This document shows, one piece after another, positions 1 through 11,959 of a DNA stretch of 64,000 nt (positions are counted from its first letter, which is position 1; each line of letters starts with the position of its first letter). The stretch comes from Zygnema circumcarinatum (Eukaryota; Streptophyta; Zygnematophyceae; Zygnematales; Zygnemataceae). Both the position numbers and the translations under genes were made by a program. Location of the stretch: the NCBI GenBank assembly GCA_037447605.1, contig CM074804.1, positions 1,925,620-1,989,619 on the forward strand, read 5' to 3'. Under the pieces are notes generated by a model. The model was not told the origin of the DNA and did no database searches. It was given only the letters and a program-made list of their open reading frames with translations.

Positions 1-1038
1 ACAGAATTTCCAATGCTTGGGACAGTAATTCAGTGCAATGTAGCAGGTTTGATGGCGAACGATGGCATTTACCAAGAGACTGTGAACCATGCCACCAGCC
101 TGCAGCACTTTCAACATCGAAAGCTTTTTAACCGAGAATTTGTAAACTAGGCCAAAACATATGTCGATAAGATAATCTTGCTAGGCTTTTGGAGTGCGAG
201 TTCCATTGGGAACAGCACTATAACCACACACAAAAATGCTCGAAAACACTTACAGACACAAAAACGCGCAACTCAACTCAATCGCACACTCCCTCCATCC
301 CTCCCTCATTCCCACGCGCACAAAGGTAATGCTTTGTAAACGTACCAATGCCATTCGGCGGGCTATAATCCTACAAACCTTTATAGGGACACAAGTTGTA
401 AGCTGGACAGAAGGATCTACCAAACAAGGGAAACAACGCCGGTTTCATTCATACCAGCCACTAGCAACTACTCACACTTTTAACAATCAAATTTGTACAC
501 AAAGCCATTTCATATATACAAGGTTTCGAATTTTGTAAACGCATACCATCGAGTTGTTGTGTGTCCGGTTCTCTCGATGTACTGGTCTCTACACATTTTA
601 CAATTTCGTACAAGTTTACAATTGTCTCTTGGTTTCAAATTGTGGCTTGTGTCTTGTGTGATACTGTGAGTTCCTTTTTTTGCCCAAGGGTCGGGCCGCG
701 CCTTCACATGCGCGAACTGAACGCGCAAGGGATTGCGTACTACGCGTACGCGGCGGCTAAGCTGCCTTCGAAACCACCAGGACCACTCCCTCTCCAAGCG
801 GCGGCTTAGCCGTTGCGTTGCTTTTCACGCAACGGCGAGTGCACTCCATGCGAATGCCTTCCTGGCGGCATCGTGTCCGCCCATTTCATCGACGGTTCTT
901 CGCGAGCTGCGAAATCGAGCATAACTATGGTTATTGCAACCAGGCAGTTCCTTAACGCCTTCCGTACAGCTATAAGGATCTGCGCCGGGCCAAAAAATAC
1001 GGCCAAACGTCTGCGAAATGAAGAATAACGCCCCTAAA
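1..1038. other. Gene-free left edge
   Basis: No reading frame here shows family motifs or a convincing splice pattern. The stretch is moderately AT-rich up to about 660 and more GC-rich after that. Short open frames on both strands lack recognisable domains. A terminal exon of a neighbouring gene on the minus strand near 1-130 cannot be excluded, but nothing supports it. Confidence 0.5.
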
Positions 1039-1474
1039 TCGAATGGTTGCCAACCATTGGATCACTGGTTCCGAACCAGTCGAATGGTTGTTTCAGTCCT
1101 GCGCCACTGGTTCGCAACCAGTCGACTGGTTTCCAACCAGTGGATGCCACTGGTTGGCAACCAGTCGAATGGTTGTTTCGGTCCGCAACCACTGGTTGGC
1201 AACCAGTCGACTGGTTTGGAACCAGTGGATGCCACTGGTTGGCAACCAGTCGAATGGTTGTTTCGATCCGCAACCACTGGTTGGCAACCAGTCGAATGGT
1301 TTGGAACCAGTGGATGCCACTGGTTGGCAACCAGTCGAATGGTTTGGAACCAGTGGATGCCACTGGTTGGCAACCAGTCGAATGGTTTGGAACCAGTGGA
1401 TGCCACTGGTTGGCAACCAGTCGAATGGTTGTTTCGGTCCGCAACCACTGGTTGCCAACCAGTCGACTGGTTTG
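1039..1474 (+). repeat. Palindromic tandem array, copy 1
   Basis: About ten head-to-tail units of 42-43 bp. Each unit carries the near-perfect palindrome ACTGGTTGGCAACCAGT, then CGAATGGTT, then either a TGGAACCAGTGGATGCC half or a variant half with TTTCGGTCCGCAACC. Units are nearly identical, which implies recent amplification or gene conversion. All frames stay open across the array only because of the repeat composition. A second array in opposite orientation lies at 29499-29845 and shares its edge sequence TTGTCTAATGGTCCGATCTG. Confidence 0.92.
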
Positions 1475-1939
1475 TCTAATGGTCCGATCTGTGAATAATA
1501 TCGCTTCTACGGATCGTGGCGCGGGCATGTCGGTGCCGTACGAAACATACGGACGCGGCAGGTCTACAGTACAGTACAGTACAGTACGTGATCGCACATC
1601 GCCTAGAGTGTCCGTGTACATTTGATGGCCTCGCCATCGCGAGTTAAGAGCAGTGCATGCATGCATGCATGCATGTGAGGGACCGACCTGCCATGCACGG
1701 CTGTTGGCTGTTAGTGAATGGTGCATGTAACTATGGATGTATTTACCTACGAATACACAATGTGTGTATGTATGGCATTCCGTTCGATTTGATGTGGCAT
1801 GCAGCGCATGAAGTTGGAAGACGCGACCTTCCATGCGTGTCCCATCGTTCGGGATGGAGCTCTCGAATGGGCCTCTGCCCAGGCCCTTGCGGCCTTCCTG
1901 CGTGAGTCTAAGATAGGCAGCCCTTAGCCCTCCCTTATT

Positions 1940-2240
1940 GGGGAGGGAAGGGAAGGGAAGAGAAGAGAAAGGGGGAAGGGTGGGAGGAGGAAGTGGGGAG
2001 GAAAGGAAAGGGAAGGGAAGGGGGAGGAAGGGGGAGGCGGGAGGGTAAGGGGAAGACGGGAGGGGGAAGATATGAAGGGAGGAGGGAAATTGTGAAGGGT
2101 AGGGAAGGGGGAGACAGAGGGAGAGGGGATGGAAGGAAAGGGAGGGAAGCGAGGCGGGATGGGGGAAGGGGGGAGGGAAGGGAAGGGAAGGGAGGAGAAA
2201 TGGGGAAGGGAAAAGGATGAAGTGGGGAGGAAAGGAAAGA
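1940..2240 (+). repeat. Purine (GGGAA/GGAAG) tract
   Basis: Roughly 300 bp almost entirely of A and G on the plus strand, built from degenerate GGGAAG-like motifs. It could adopt triplex (H-DNA) structure. The surrounding 1487-3137 holds short palindromes such as the ATGC run near 1655-1676 but no supportable gene. Confidence 0.85.
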
Positions 2241-3137
2241 CCACCTGCTTGCTAGCTAGCTTGCTTGTGGTACCGTGACCGTGACCCGTCCCCGATTCAA
2301 ATTCACGACGCTTGCCGTGCCTAGCCTAACCTAACCTATCGGCCCTCGGGGCCTAGCCTAGACAAGCCTTGCCTCTGCCGTACGGTAGGGTGTGGTGGAT
2401 CCGCTCGCGCTGAAGTGGTGGACTGCCGTATGGCGATTGCATCAACTCCACCACGAAGAATTAGAATCAATTTGATCCCTGCAGCCGAAGTGGACGACGT
2501 CGGTCCTAGTGGACCCCGGTGTCCCAATCAAACTCAATGTCGGTGGCGTCAAGATCCACTCGCCACGTAATTCGCAGGACCGCAATTCCGCTTCTTGGGT
2601 TTTTTTTTTTCCGGAAAATATCAGCCGAAAATGACATATTTCGTTGGAAATGACATTTTTTTTCTCTGCCCGCTGTCCGTCGTCCCCTTTCTTCGCCTTC
2701 GCTATCAAATTCGAGCCTTGTCAGGTCAGCCGCAAAAACTTCATTTCATTGACCGGGTCAGGATCCGACATAATTTTGACTTCTGCCCGACGTTTTCGTG
2801 TTGGTACGAGCCCCCCAGCGCTATCGTGGCCGTCCGATGTTCAGCTGAAGGGGCAGCGCCCGGAGGGATCAACGAGGCCTCATTACCGCCGTCCGATTCC
2901 CAGTGACGTTCAATTACAGCCGTCGATTGGGCCCACGGCAAACGACTAGGAGGGCGCTCCAAACAGTCTCTCCTTCCAGAATCGCCTCTGCTACCCTCAC
3001 CTTCGCTCTCTCTTGGTAGCTCGTTCAGAGCTTTTGGCAGGCAGACAGGCAGACAGAAAGGAAGGGCTTGCAGGAAAAGGAGGAAGCGGAGTCTGCTCAA
3101 GTTGCAGGAGCCCGTGGTACGTGGGCGTGGGGAGGAT

Positions 3138-3178
3138 GGAGGGAGGGAGGGAGGGAGGGAGGGAGGGAGGGAGGGAGG
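3138..3178 (+). repeat. (GGGA)n microsatellite
   Basis: About ten perfect GGGA units in the presumed promoter or leader region about 0.6 kb upstream of the actin start codon. Confidence 0.9.
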
Positions 3179-3689
3179 CGAGTGGGCGGGATGGAATGCG
3201 TAGGAGGCAAGGAAAGGGACAAATAGAGGATCTATTGTGAGACATGCATGTGTTGTATGTGATCTGGTAGTAGGTGTTGTCGGAGATGGTGATGTAAGGT
3301 CAAGAGATGAGGAAGTAGTGACAGTCCTGCAGAGAGGGAAGCGTACTTCATGGGCTGGTCCATTGCTGTGATTCTGTTGTATGTAGAATCTCTGCCCTTT
3401 TGCTAGTGATAAAGGTCAAGAGAAAGTTTTTTTGTTTGTACTGAATATAAAATGCCACTTCTGCAATTGTTGCTTGTCATTAAAATTCGCCATCACGGTC
3501 TGGTCCTTCTGGAGGACACGTTTTGAAACTTGTACTGAGACCAAGTTTGCTGACGAAGAATGCTGCAGCGCACTTTTTCCAGTTCCTTAGTTTGAAAGCA
3601 TGGTGGATGAACCGATACACGAAGCTGTCAGCTTTAGCAGCTCAGAAGTATTGTGTTTTTTTGTATGTTAACTTTTTGAAGCTATGCTT

Positions 3690-3737
3690 TCTGTTTTTTC
3701 TTCTCCAATTTTCATTCGCTGCAGATTCACTGACACG
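3690..3737 (+). promoter_or_regulatory. Actin leader-intron acceptor and 5' UTR end
   Basis: A pyrimidine-rich stretch ends in CGCTGCAG at 3717-3724, thirteen bases before the actin ATG. Plant actin genes usually have an intron in the 5' untranslated leader that ends just upstream of the start codon, so this is probably its 3' splice site. The donor was not located; it should lie in 3200-3650. Confidence 0.5.
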
Positions 3738-5808
3738 ATGGCTGAAGAGGAGGGAAAGAAGCCTATCGTTTGCGACAATGGCTCAGGAATGGTGAAGGTA
3801 GGCGAAGGGCATAGCATCTGTCGCGACTTGAACTTCGACTTGGCCTTTTTTTTCCGGCCATGGCAGCTGCAACATTACAGCATTGCAGTGTGTTGATCTC
3901 TGGCAACCTTGTTTTCGTTGCAGGCTGGATTTGCCGGCGATGATGGACCAAATGCTGTCTTTCCCAGTGTGGTTGGATGGCCGAAAGCCAGCTACAATCG
4001 CATTCACGGTGCAGCAGATGACAAGCCGTTCTTTGTTGGAGAGGAAGCTCAAGCAAAGCGTGGTGTGCTGTCGCTTAAATATCCTATTGAACACGGTATG
4101 TTATGATGAGCCGCGCCTTGAATGCGGATTTGATGCATGTGTTTTTGCAATTTTGTTGATCTTCGTACGGGGTTTCTGCTCTTTGCATTGTCCCTTGTTC
4201 GCTTGTTTAAGGGCATTGTTCAACCGCTTATCGTCACTAATGACTGTGCAGGTACTGTCACAAACTGGGATGACATGGAGAAGATCTGGCACTATACCTT
4301 TTTTGATGAATTGCGAGTGGAGCCACAAGAGCATTCTGTCTTACTGACGGAAGCACCAATGAACCCCAAGGCGAACAGGGAGCGTATGACACAAATTATG
4401 TTCGAAACGTTTGCAGTTCCGTCTATGTATGTCGCTATTCAGGCAGTGTTGTCTCTTTACGCCAGTGGACGAACAACTGGTACTTCTGCCGCTCACCTCA
4501 AATTGAGGCATCTCTTTATGTTTTTGGAACTTGTTCTGAAAGGCAAATCTGCTTGATTGGCGTCGTTTATTTTTTCTCTGTAACATGGGTGGCCTTTCAA
4601 CGACCTCTCGTTTGTCTCTCCTTTTGCATATTGTGAATCATGCCCTATTCACTAAATTTGCTGCAGCTGCTAATTTCTCGTGGCACTGTTTATATTTTTG
4701 TATTAACTTCCGCTATTGTAACTTTGCCACTTGATTTATCGCATATTGCACATGTAAAACTTGAATCATTAGTTGCTAATGCAGTTCTGAAACTTGACTA
4801 ACGTACAACTTTGGATCTTCACGTGATGACGATGCACATAAGACTTGGGAAAAAAACCTGGATTTGCCTAGATTTTGAAAGACAGAATTCTTGCCATGTC
4901 GTTTCTGCATGCAGGTGTTGTTCTCGACTCTGGTGATGGTGTCACCCATACCGTACCTATTTATGAGGGTTACACAATGCCCCATGCAATTACCCGTCTT
5001 GACTTGGCCGGTCGAGATTTGACTCATTATCTGGCAACAATTCTCACTGAGAGGGGCTACAAGTTTGAGACCTCCTCAGAGATGGAAATTGCCCGCGACA
5101 TTAAGGAGAAGCTGGCGTATGTGGCGGCAGATTTTGAGGCTGAGTCACAGACAGCGAGGACTGATCCTTCAGTTGAGAAGGAATATGAGATGCCAGATGG
5201 TCAAGTGATCACCATTGGTGATCAGCGCTTCCGTTGCCCAGAAGTCCTGTTCCAGCCATCTCTCCTCGGAAAGGAGTCGTCTGGTATTCATGAAATTACG
5301 TATAACTGCATCATGAAATGTGATGTGGATGCTCGCAAGGATTTGTACGGCAACATTGTCCTTTCAGGTGGATCAACGATGTTCCCCGGAATGGGTCCTC
5401 GCATGAACAAGGAGATGACAAAGCTGGCGCCTGATACCATGAAGGTGAAGGTAGTCACTCCAGTGGAGCGCAAGTACAGTGTCTGGATCGGAGGATCAAT
5501 CCTTGCTTCACTCAGCACTTTTGAGCCGGTATGGCAGCGTCAAATCTTCCTCTCTTACCTCCCTCTCGGACACTCCGAATTTAATCTGCATTTGTCACCT
5601 GCATTTTCATCGGTTGCTCTTCTAGGAGGCTGATCAGAACCTTCTTGAGGTTCCTTGAGATTGTCTTCCTTGTCCCTTCTCTCTTGAAGCTAGTTGATGT
5701 ACGGCTCTTAAGTAAATGTGTTTCTTGTTTTTTGTCGAACAGATGTGGGTGACTCGGAAAGAGTACGACGAGGTTGGTGCTGCCATTATTCACAAGAAGT
5801 GCTTCTAA
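3738..5808 (+). CDS. Divergent actin
   Basis: Five exons (3738-3797, 3924-4095, 4252-4479, 4915-5528, 5743-5808) join in phase to 379 residues, against 377 in plant actins. Nucleotide-binding loops ([35 protein letters not shown]), the methyl-histidine region KYPIEHG and the KCF end are intact, so an ATP-binding, polymer-forming actin is expected in the cytoskeleton. Introns after codon 20, near codon 154 and after codon 358 sit at classic plant actin positions; the one near codon 78 is extra. Oddities: residues 28-58 are strongly changed, with A28G, R30N, R39W and a rewritten DNase-I loop two residues longer than normal. It could be the organism's main actin or a divergent paralogue comparable in idea to the algal novel actin-like proteins. 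It lies upstream of a myosin XI gene on the same strand. Confidence 0.93.
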
Positions 5809-7483
5809 GTCGAAGTGTCAAATTTGGTTTCATTTTCCATTCGAATGTCTTCCCCGAGTAATGGGGTTTCTCCACCTGTCCCCCTCAAGAGGGCAGCAGA
5901 ATATAGCAGAGTTGTGGATTGCTGTCTTTTGCCACAGCTTGTGGAAGTGACCGATTGGATGAACGCCATGGTGCTATCAAGATGGACAAACTTCCACTCC
6001 TCCTAACCTCTGTCGGTCGAATTATGAGTGGACAATAGTCGGAGTTCCTTATGTAGCATTTTAGGCCTGAAAGTTGAGCTCTCCCATTATGATACGTTGC
6101 AGATGTAGATGATCACCGATGTTTCTCTCCCCAAATGTTCTCACGGATTCATTTGCTATCAGAGTGTAAATGGAAGTTCTGTTGTATCCTTCTTTTTCTC
6201 TCGATTAGGGTCAAGTTGAACAGCTATACTGTGTGGAAGTGTGTTTCTGTGTGCTGACATGAGTGGGATTTCCTTACTGTGAGTTAGGGGGTTGAGCTGG
6301 TTAGGACGAGAGGGAGGGTTTTTTTGAACTTGTTACGCCCTGAAGAGGCTTTGTGATGTCCACTGAGAACATTTAGGAGCCGAAAGGATGGTTCTTTTGT
6401 CTGTGTTTTGTCTAAGGGCGTTTTCTTATAAACGAGTCAGATGATTTACTGCCTATCAAAAGCCTCCAGCCCCCTCCTTCCCCATTATCCACCTAATTAG
6501 AGGCTGAATTCTGGACGGAGCAGCAGAGAGAGGCATGTGGTCCGATTGTTTAATTTTACTTTCCTCAGGGAGCTTTTTTTTTACGAATTCCATATGCATA
6601 GGGGAAGACTCATGGAGTGATAGCTTGAGGAAGGGATTGTGCATGAGAGGATAAGGTTGTGTTCTTGGAAGAGATTGAAAACTTTGTTAGTGCCGTGCAT
6701 GTGATCTTTGCAAACTTCTTCGCCTTTCCTTGTTGAGTGTATGGCAGCAGCGCAAAATCAGATTTCATGTTATTTCGTCATGTAGTTCGATGAATGTCTT
6801 GAACATAGAATTTCTGCAAGGCCATCATGTTATTTGGAAGGCATCAATTTTCAAGGACAATCTTTGTTTGCATCTTGTAAGGCTTTGGATACGTCTAGGA
6901 TGATAAAGCCTGACGCTCAAGGTAACTTGAGATATTAGGGTTCCTTCAAAATGTGCTTCTGGCTTTTTATCTGAATGATTTTGTTTTTGACAAGAAACCA
7001 TATCTTGTCTTTTTCTTTCATGTCCCTTTGTTAAACGTATTTTGGGTTGCACTCTCCCTCCAACCACACCTTCCCACACCGCCTTGAAAGACGTTCAAGT
7101 TCTCATGCAGTGACGAAAGACTGAGGAAGAATATCAGCTCAATGAAATATAATAATTTGCTATTAAGTATAGTAGCCGATGTTAGACTTAAAAATTGTTC
7201 GTAAGTTTGAGTCCAAAACGAATACTCCGTTGACATCGCGATCCTGTTGCGGCGGAAAATTTGCGAAACTTTTTTGTTTACTAGACTTCGGGAAGTCTGA
7301 ATCTTATAATTTCCCTCCGGATAAAAATGTGTTAGTGGTACTTCAAAACAGAAAGACACGTAGTGGAACAAGCCTTAAAGTATGAAAGGCTCCTTCCAAT
7401 GTTTAATATTAGTATGGGATTAAAAACAGGCACATTTGTACAATGAAGTCGGAAAAGTAACAGTATCGTAGCATTTCACGTTC
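5809..7483. other. Actin 3' region; no further gene seen
   Basis: This is AT-rich, T-rich sequence typical of a 3' untranslated region and spacer between the actin (plus) and the SNARE (minus), whose 3' ends converge here. Open frames on both strands are short and lack motifs. Confidence 0.5.
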
Positions 7484-8864
7484 TCACCGCTTTGTCAAGA
7501 AGTAAAGCAGGACAACAAAAGCTACACAAGAAATGGCGACTGTGGCCATACTGCGGTTTGATTTTGATTCAAAGACCTGCAACAAACCAACATCCCACGC
7601 CCTCTAGATAAGAAGTCGAGCTGCTGTTCAATGGATAATCTCGATACTGCTGTGCATTGTATCTCTAACGAGTAATTCTCTCGAAGCATGGATTTGCGTG
7701 AATTCATGGAAGGAAGCCTCGTGGAGATGACAATCCTGCGCACGCTACGGTTTCACTGAATTTATTTATAATCCAGAAGTGACTTGAGTTTCTCTGTTCA
7801 AGCAAATCCATTACAACATTTCGCAGAAAGATATCCGGCTTACTTTGCCGAAGCGCTCCACTGTTCCTGCCAACACCCGTCGAGCTCCTTCCATTTCGAT
7901 CCCCTGTAAAATACACTAACAAAGGACTTTAGGACATCGTCATCATGAATGGACGGGAGGGGACATGAGGGAGGTAAGGATGGAAGAAGCCGAGGGCCAA
8001 GAGCTAAGAGAGAAGAGAAAAGCATTTTAGACTGAGGCATAATGAAGATACATTGGTTCCATTGATGCGACACTACAACAAAACAATCACTGAAGTAATG
8101 AAATAACAACTCACCAGACCTTCAAGAAACTTATTTTGTGAGTCCACTTCCCCATGGATGTCCCGAGTCAACTGCAAGGGATGAAGAAAAGAAGAGAAAT
8201 CAGGAAAAGAAAATCACAAAAGCACAAAAGGCAGACGATGAAATCCCCCTCTCGCTTCTTTTAGTCCCAGTTTGAACATTTCCGTTCGAGGCATCCAGAC
8301 TATGGCTCTGCTCTGAATTTCAAAAGTGCTTTACTGAAACGAGGAAGAAATCAGACGCTTCTAAACGAGGACCTACTTTAATTCTACGGCAAATAAAGAA
8401 AGGGTAGCCTCCACTTAGCCGGCGTTAAGCACATTGCAATGGTCAATGCTGGTCTAATATGTCAACTGCAAAAGGCCCCATAAAGCAAGGAGACAAACCT
8501 GTTTTATCAAGCGAGCTCTTCCTTCCAATTCGCTCAGCGACTTCTCGTTGTCTTGCTCTGCTATTTCATTGGTGTAGGATGACACCGTTTTCAAACCGCC
8601 TACTCCCTCTTCAATGTCAAACGGAGCCCTGCCAGGCCTGGCAGAAAAAAAGATTAATTCAAAGCATGAATTCCTGCTCAAACAGATGACGCGAAGGTAA
8701 GGCAGACTATCATTGCTGCAATAACAACCACCAATAAACAAATGCTCTGACAGAACAAAGGTTCACTCGATTAATCAACACTATGCCACCAATCTACTCA
8801 AAATTTTCGTGCATTCAATTTCCCTGAACGAAAGGACTCACCTCTTGTTGTAATTCATCGCCAT
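7484..8864 (-). CDS. Bet1-type Qc-SNARE
   Basis: Five small exons on the minus strand (8842-8864, 8499-8637, 8115-8171, 7844-7903, 7484-7576) join in phase to a 123-residue tail-anchored protein. The SNARE helix runs from about residue 35 to 95 and includes DIHGEVDSQNKFLEG, with Gln66 at the ionic zero layer. Then come a plant-like GTVERFGKVFESKSNRS segment and a C-terminal membrane span (ATVAISCVAFVVLLYFLT) ending KR. Family knowledge: Bet1/Sft1 proteins are Qc-SNAREs that fuse ER-to-Golgi or intra-Golgi vesicles. The start ATGGCGATG opens a 23-nt first exon. The length matches plant Bet1-like proteins of 120-130 residues. Whether it is the Bet1 or the Sft1 orthologue is not decided. It sits on the opposite strand between actin and myosin XI. 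Confidence 0.88.
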
Positions 8865-9623
8865 TGGCCTTCAAGCCTACCTCTGCACACTCTAGCAAAA
8901 ACGAATCTTGCAGATCTTGCAAAAAGCTGCCTTTCGAAGGCTTCTCAGGCCCGATGTTTCAAGAATAAGAAACACGCTTCAAATTTCTGCTCCTCCTCTT
9001 AGAAAGAAGGCCTCAAACCCTAACTTGCAGTAGGAAGCCTCCCGGGCTTTCAGAACCTGCAGGAGCTACAGAAATAGAAACCCACCTCCAACTGTTTCCA
9101 TGGCGGCAGTTCCCGGTTGTTGTCCGCTTAACAAACATTTCCGGACGGAACGTCTATGTGTTCTCCGTACACTGTACGAATTATTCCGTACGGAACCTTC
9201 CATTCCCGCTTTAGTGTTGTCTTTTCCATCTGTCCCGTGCAGTTTGTAGGTTAACAAAGCGACATGGAACGGTTTGCAGTTGCCAGTTCCGTCCGGCAGG
9301 GCCGCGAAATTCAAAGCCAATTTTCCTTTTTTCGCCGTTGACCGCGGCGGCACCACCGACTGTGGCCACTGTGGGCTTGCCACGTGTAAAAATATCCGAG
9401 AGTTACAACGTTTCTATTTCTGAATGGTCAAAACCTTAGGTCGGTACGATACTCCGTAGGTCATTTTCAGAAACCAGAGGCGACTGCTCTGTCGCATTTG
9501 TCCGTACACGTTGACCCCTCCCGACTCCTGAGCAAGTAGGGATGTACGGCACCGACATATTCGTACTGAATAAGATTCCGTACACGTGAACCGTTACAGT
9601 ACTGTACAGTTAAGCCCCATTCG
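8865..9623. other. SNARE upstream region with GTACGG-type motifs
   Basis: No gene seen. This is the presumed promoter region of the minus-strand SNARE. From about 9160 onward the motifs CCGTAC, GTACGG and TACAGTACTGTAC recur many times, as they do on the other side of the adjacent transposon. The 8-bp sequence CCCATTCG at 9616-9623 is the left target duplication of that element. Confidence 0.55.
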
Positions 9624-10508
9624 CAGGCCACTTCAAATAGGGGATTTCGGCTTAAGATAGGGGACTGTCCCCTAACTTGGTTTTGTAAAAACACGTAAAT
9701 ATGGACTGTACGGACGAAACCGTACACGTACGGACGAGAATTTTGTGGAGACCTTGCTTCATCATTTCCCAACATTGCTACCGTCGAGTCTGATTTTTCA
9801 GTAATTGGATGGGAGAAAGACGAGTTTCGAAAGAGGTTGACAGACTTTTCATTGGAAGGCATTCTTCACTGCAAACGGTTTGATAGTTTGAACACTCTTC
9901 GAGGGTCTCTTTGAGTAGTTTGCATCACTTCTATAGCTGTCTTGATCAGCCTAAAACTCCTAAGGGAGTGAGACCATTTTTCATTTCATTTCTAATTTTA
10001 GTTCCTATTTCAGTTTTTCTTTTGTGACTACACCTTGAATTTCAGAGGTAATGATTTGGAATAGAGTTTTTGTGAGGAAATTTCAAGACTATGATGGATT
10101 CTAAAGTGATACTTGGAGTAATTAATGATGGATGGAAAAGGAAATAGAGAGCTTAGGATTGAATCTACAAAGTTTCAGTGCAATTGGGTTTTTGAATAAG
10201 CAACTATATGTTGTGATTGCCAAATGCACAGTTGTTCTAATTGATTGGTAAAATTTACCAATCTATAAGAGTCAAAGAGGTTGCACCAGTTTCTAAAGCC
10301 GTGTTGTTATACCAACAAGTAAAGTTCATATACATCATTGCTATCGTGGTTGCAACTGCAATTCATTTCCTTTTGGTTTTTAACCAAAAAAATGCTTTTT
10401 TGGGGCTTGTGTGGTATTTAAGTTGAAATCACGTAAACTAATCTCAAAATCTTACATAAATAAGCTATTTACGATATTTAGGGGATCTCCCCTATTTGAA
10501 GAGGCCTG
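9624..10508. mobile_element. Non-autonomous hAT-like DNA transposon
   Basis: An 885-bp AT-rich block starts CAGGCCA then CTTCAAATAGGGG, and ends with the inverted copy CCCCTATTTGAAG then AGGCCTG. These are terminal inverted repeats of about 21 bp with one mismatch. It is flanked by direct repeats CCCATTCG at 9616-9623 and 10509-10516. An 8-bp target duplication and CAGG...CCTG ends are hallmarks of the hAT superfamily. The interior has no transposase frame, so it would depend on an enzyme encoded elsewhere. Superfamily assignment is inference from ends and duplication length. Confidence 0.82.
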
Positions 10509-10731
10509 CCCATTCGGAGCGCGGATGAGGGCCGTCAATCGGTTGTACGAATGTACGGATTGAGCCGTGTACTGTAGTGTTGATCTCTGGCCGTACAGTA
10601 CTGTGCAGGGGGTGCAGTACTGTACGGATTGATGGCGTACAGAAGTGTACGGCTGCGGTAAAGGCGAGGGGGGAGGTCGTTCTCGCTGTCCAAATTTATT
10701 TTCGTTTTGGTAAGCGCCAAAGGTGCCGTTG

Positions 10732-11076
10732 GGAATTGGAAGGGGGGCGGAGAGGGAGAGAGAGAGGGAGAAAGGAAGAGGGAGGGAGAGGGAGAGTGGG
10801 ATAGAGGGAGGGAGAGAGGGAGAGAGTGGGCGAGGGAGAGAGGGAGAGAAGGAGAGAGGGAGGGAGGGAGGGAGAAAGGGAGAGAGAGGGAGAGAGGAGA
10901 GGCAAAAGAAGAGAGAGGGGAGGGGAGGTGAGAGGGCAGGCGGGAATATTGAGGAGAAGTGCGAGATAATCGAAGGGTGGATAGAGGGAGCAGCGGGAGA
11001 GAGGAGCGATTGGGAAGAGGGACAGAAGGAAGAGAGGAGAGGAGAGGAGAGGTGAGTGGGAAGGAAGAAGGAAGTG
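10732..11076 (+). repeat. GA-rich purine tract upstream of myosin
   Basis: About 340 bp of degenerate GGGAGA repeats, purine-only for long runs on the plus strand. Long frames on the minus strand here (Ser/Pro/Leu-rich) are by-products of the repeat. The following stretch to 11959 holds the unresolved 5' end of the myosin gene. Confidence 0.88.
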
Positions 11077-11959
11077 TGGCTGCAGCCATGTGTTTTGAGA
11101 GAAGCTCTCGATACAGGTCGGCGTTGCAAGTGCTCGTCGGTTTATCACGCTGACGTAGGCTCGAGGCCACCATTCCGTCCTGTACGTGAACATAACGGAA
11201 TTAGGAGTTTGTTAAAACAGGAGCATTTGTCAAGTTAAAGTTGTTTCAGTTTTTTTTTATTATTTTGCGATTCTTCAGGCCGGGAACCAGTGGTTTCGTG
11301 AATTAGTGCGGAAAAAGGGAAAGGAGGCGTACGAATTCTGGATAACTGGAAGCATAGGAAGCGTGCATGGGAAACTTATCGCGGCTTAATCGTTGATTAT
11401 AGCAATGATTAAAGAAGGAATACAACGGCGGCGAATTTTCACCTTGATTTAAATGGTATGCTATCCTTGACTTGAAAGCGGTCTACTGACCTGCAAGCCT
11501 GCCAGCTAAACCCCAACTTCATAGTGACCCTTTCATCGCATGGTTAGTCACTAATTGGTTAGATATAGTTTGTAGTGCAGAAGCACTTCAAGATGTCGTA
11601 CGAAAATTCGTTGGTTACTGGTTTTTGGCTCTTTTATCTTCTCCTACAATCTTCTTGGATGAAGATTCTTTGTCCATTAAACACTCAGATATTAGTAATG
11701 CTCAGCCATTGGATCAAGAATTGTAGAAATGACAACGCGATCGTCTCGCGCAGCAAGAGTGTGAATTCGCTCAGAAATGCAGATGCTTTACCCTTCCGTT
11801 AAGTTTTAATCGTGTTTTTTTTCCTTTTCTACCATTACCCGTCATACATTAACTCTCTTCATCCCTACTCGTCTGCTCTCTCTCGTCCCCCCCTCGCTCT
11901 CTGTCTTTCTCTCTCCCCTCGCCTTCTTGAATGTTGCTGGTGTTGCCTGGAACCTGCAG

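Noticed and set aside
1039-1474. CRISPR-like regular repeat
   Set aside because: Units are contiguous without unique spacers, no cas genes exist, and the genome is eukaryotic.
1034-1834. Long open frames on both strands across the first palindromic array (similar ones at 29290-30296)
   Set aside because: The repeat is open in several frames at once, peptides simply repeat the unit, and no domain or start context supports a protein.
11927-11959. Coding start of myosin at 11927
   Set aside because: That frame has only TTG there, and the sequence just before 11960 is a CT tract ending in CTGCAG, which reads as a 3' splice site; the true first exon lies upstream.
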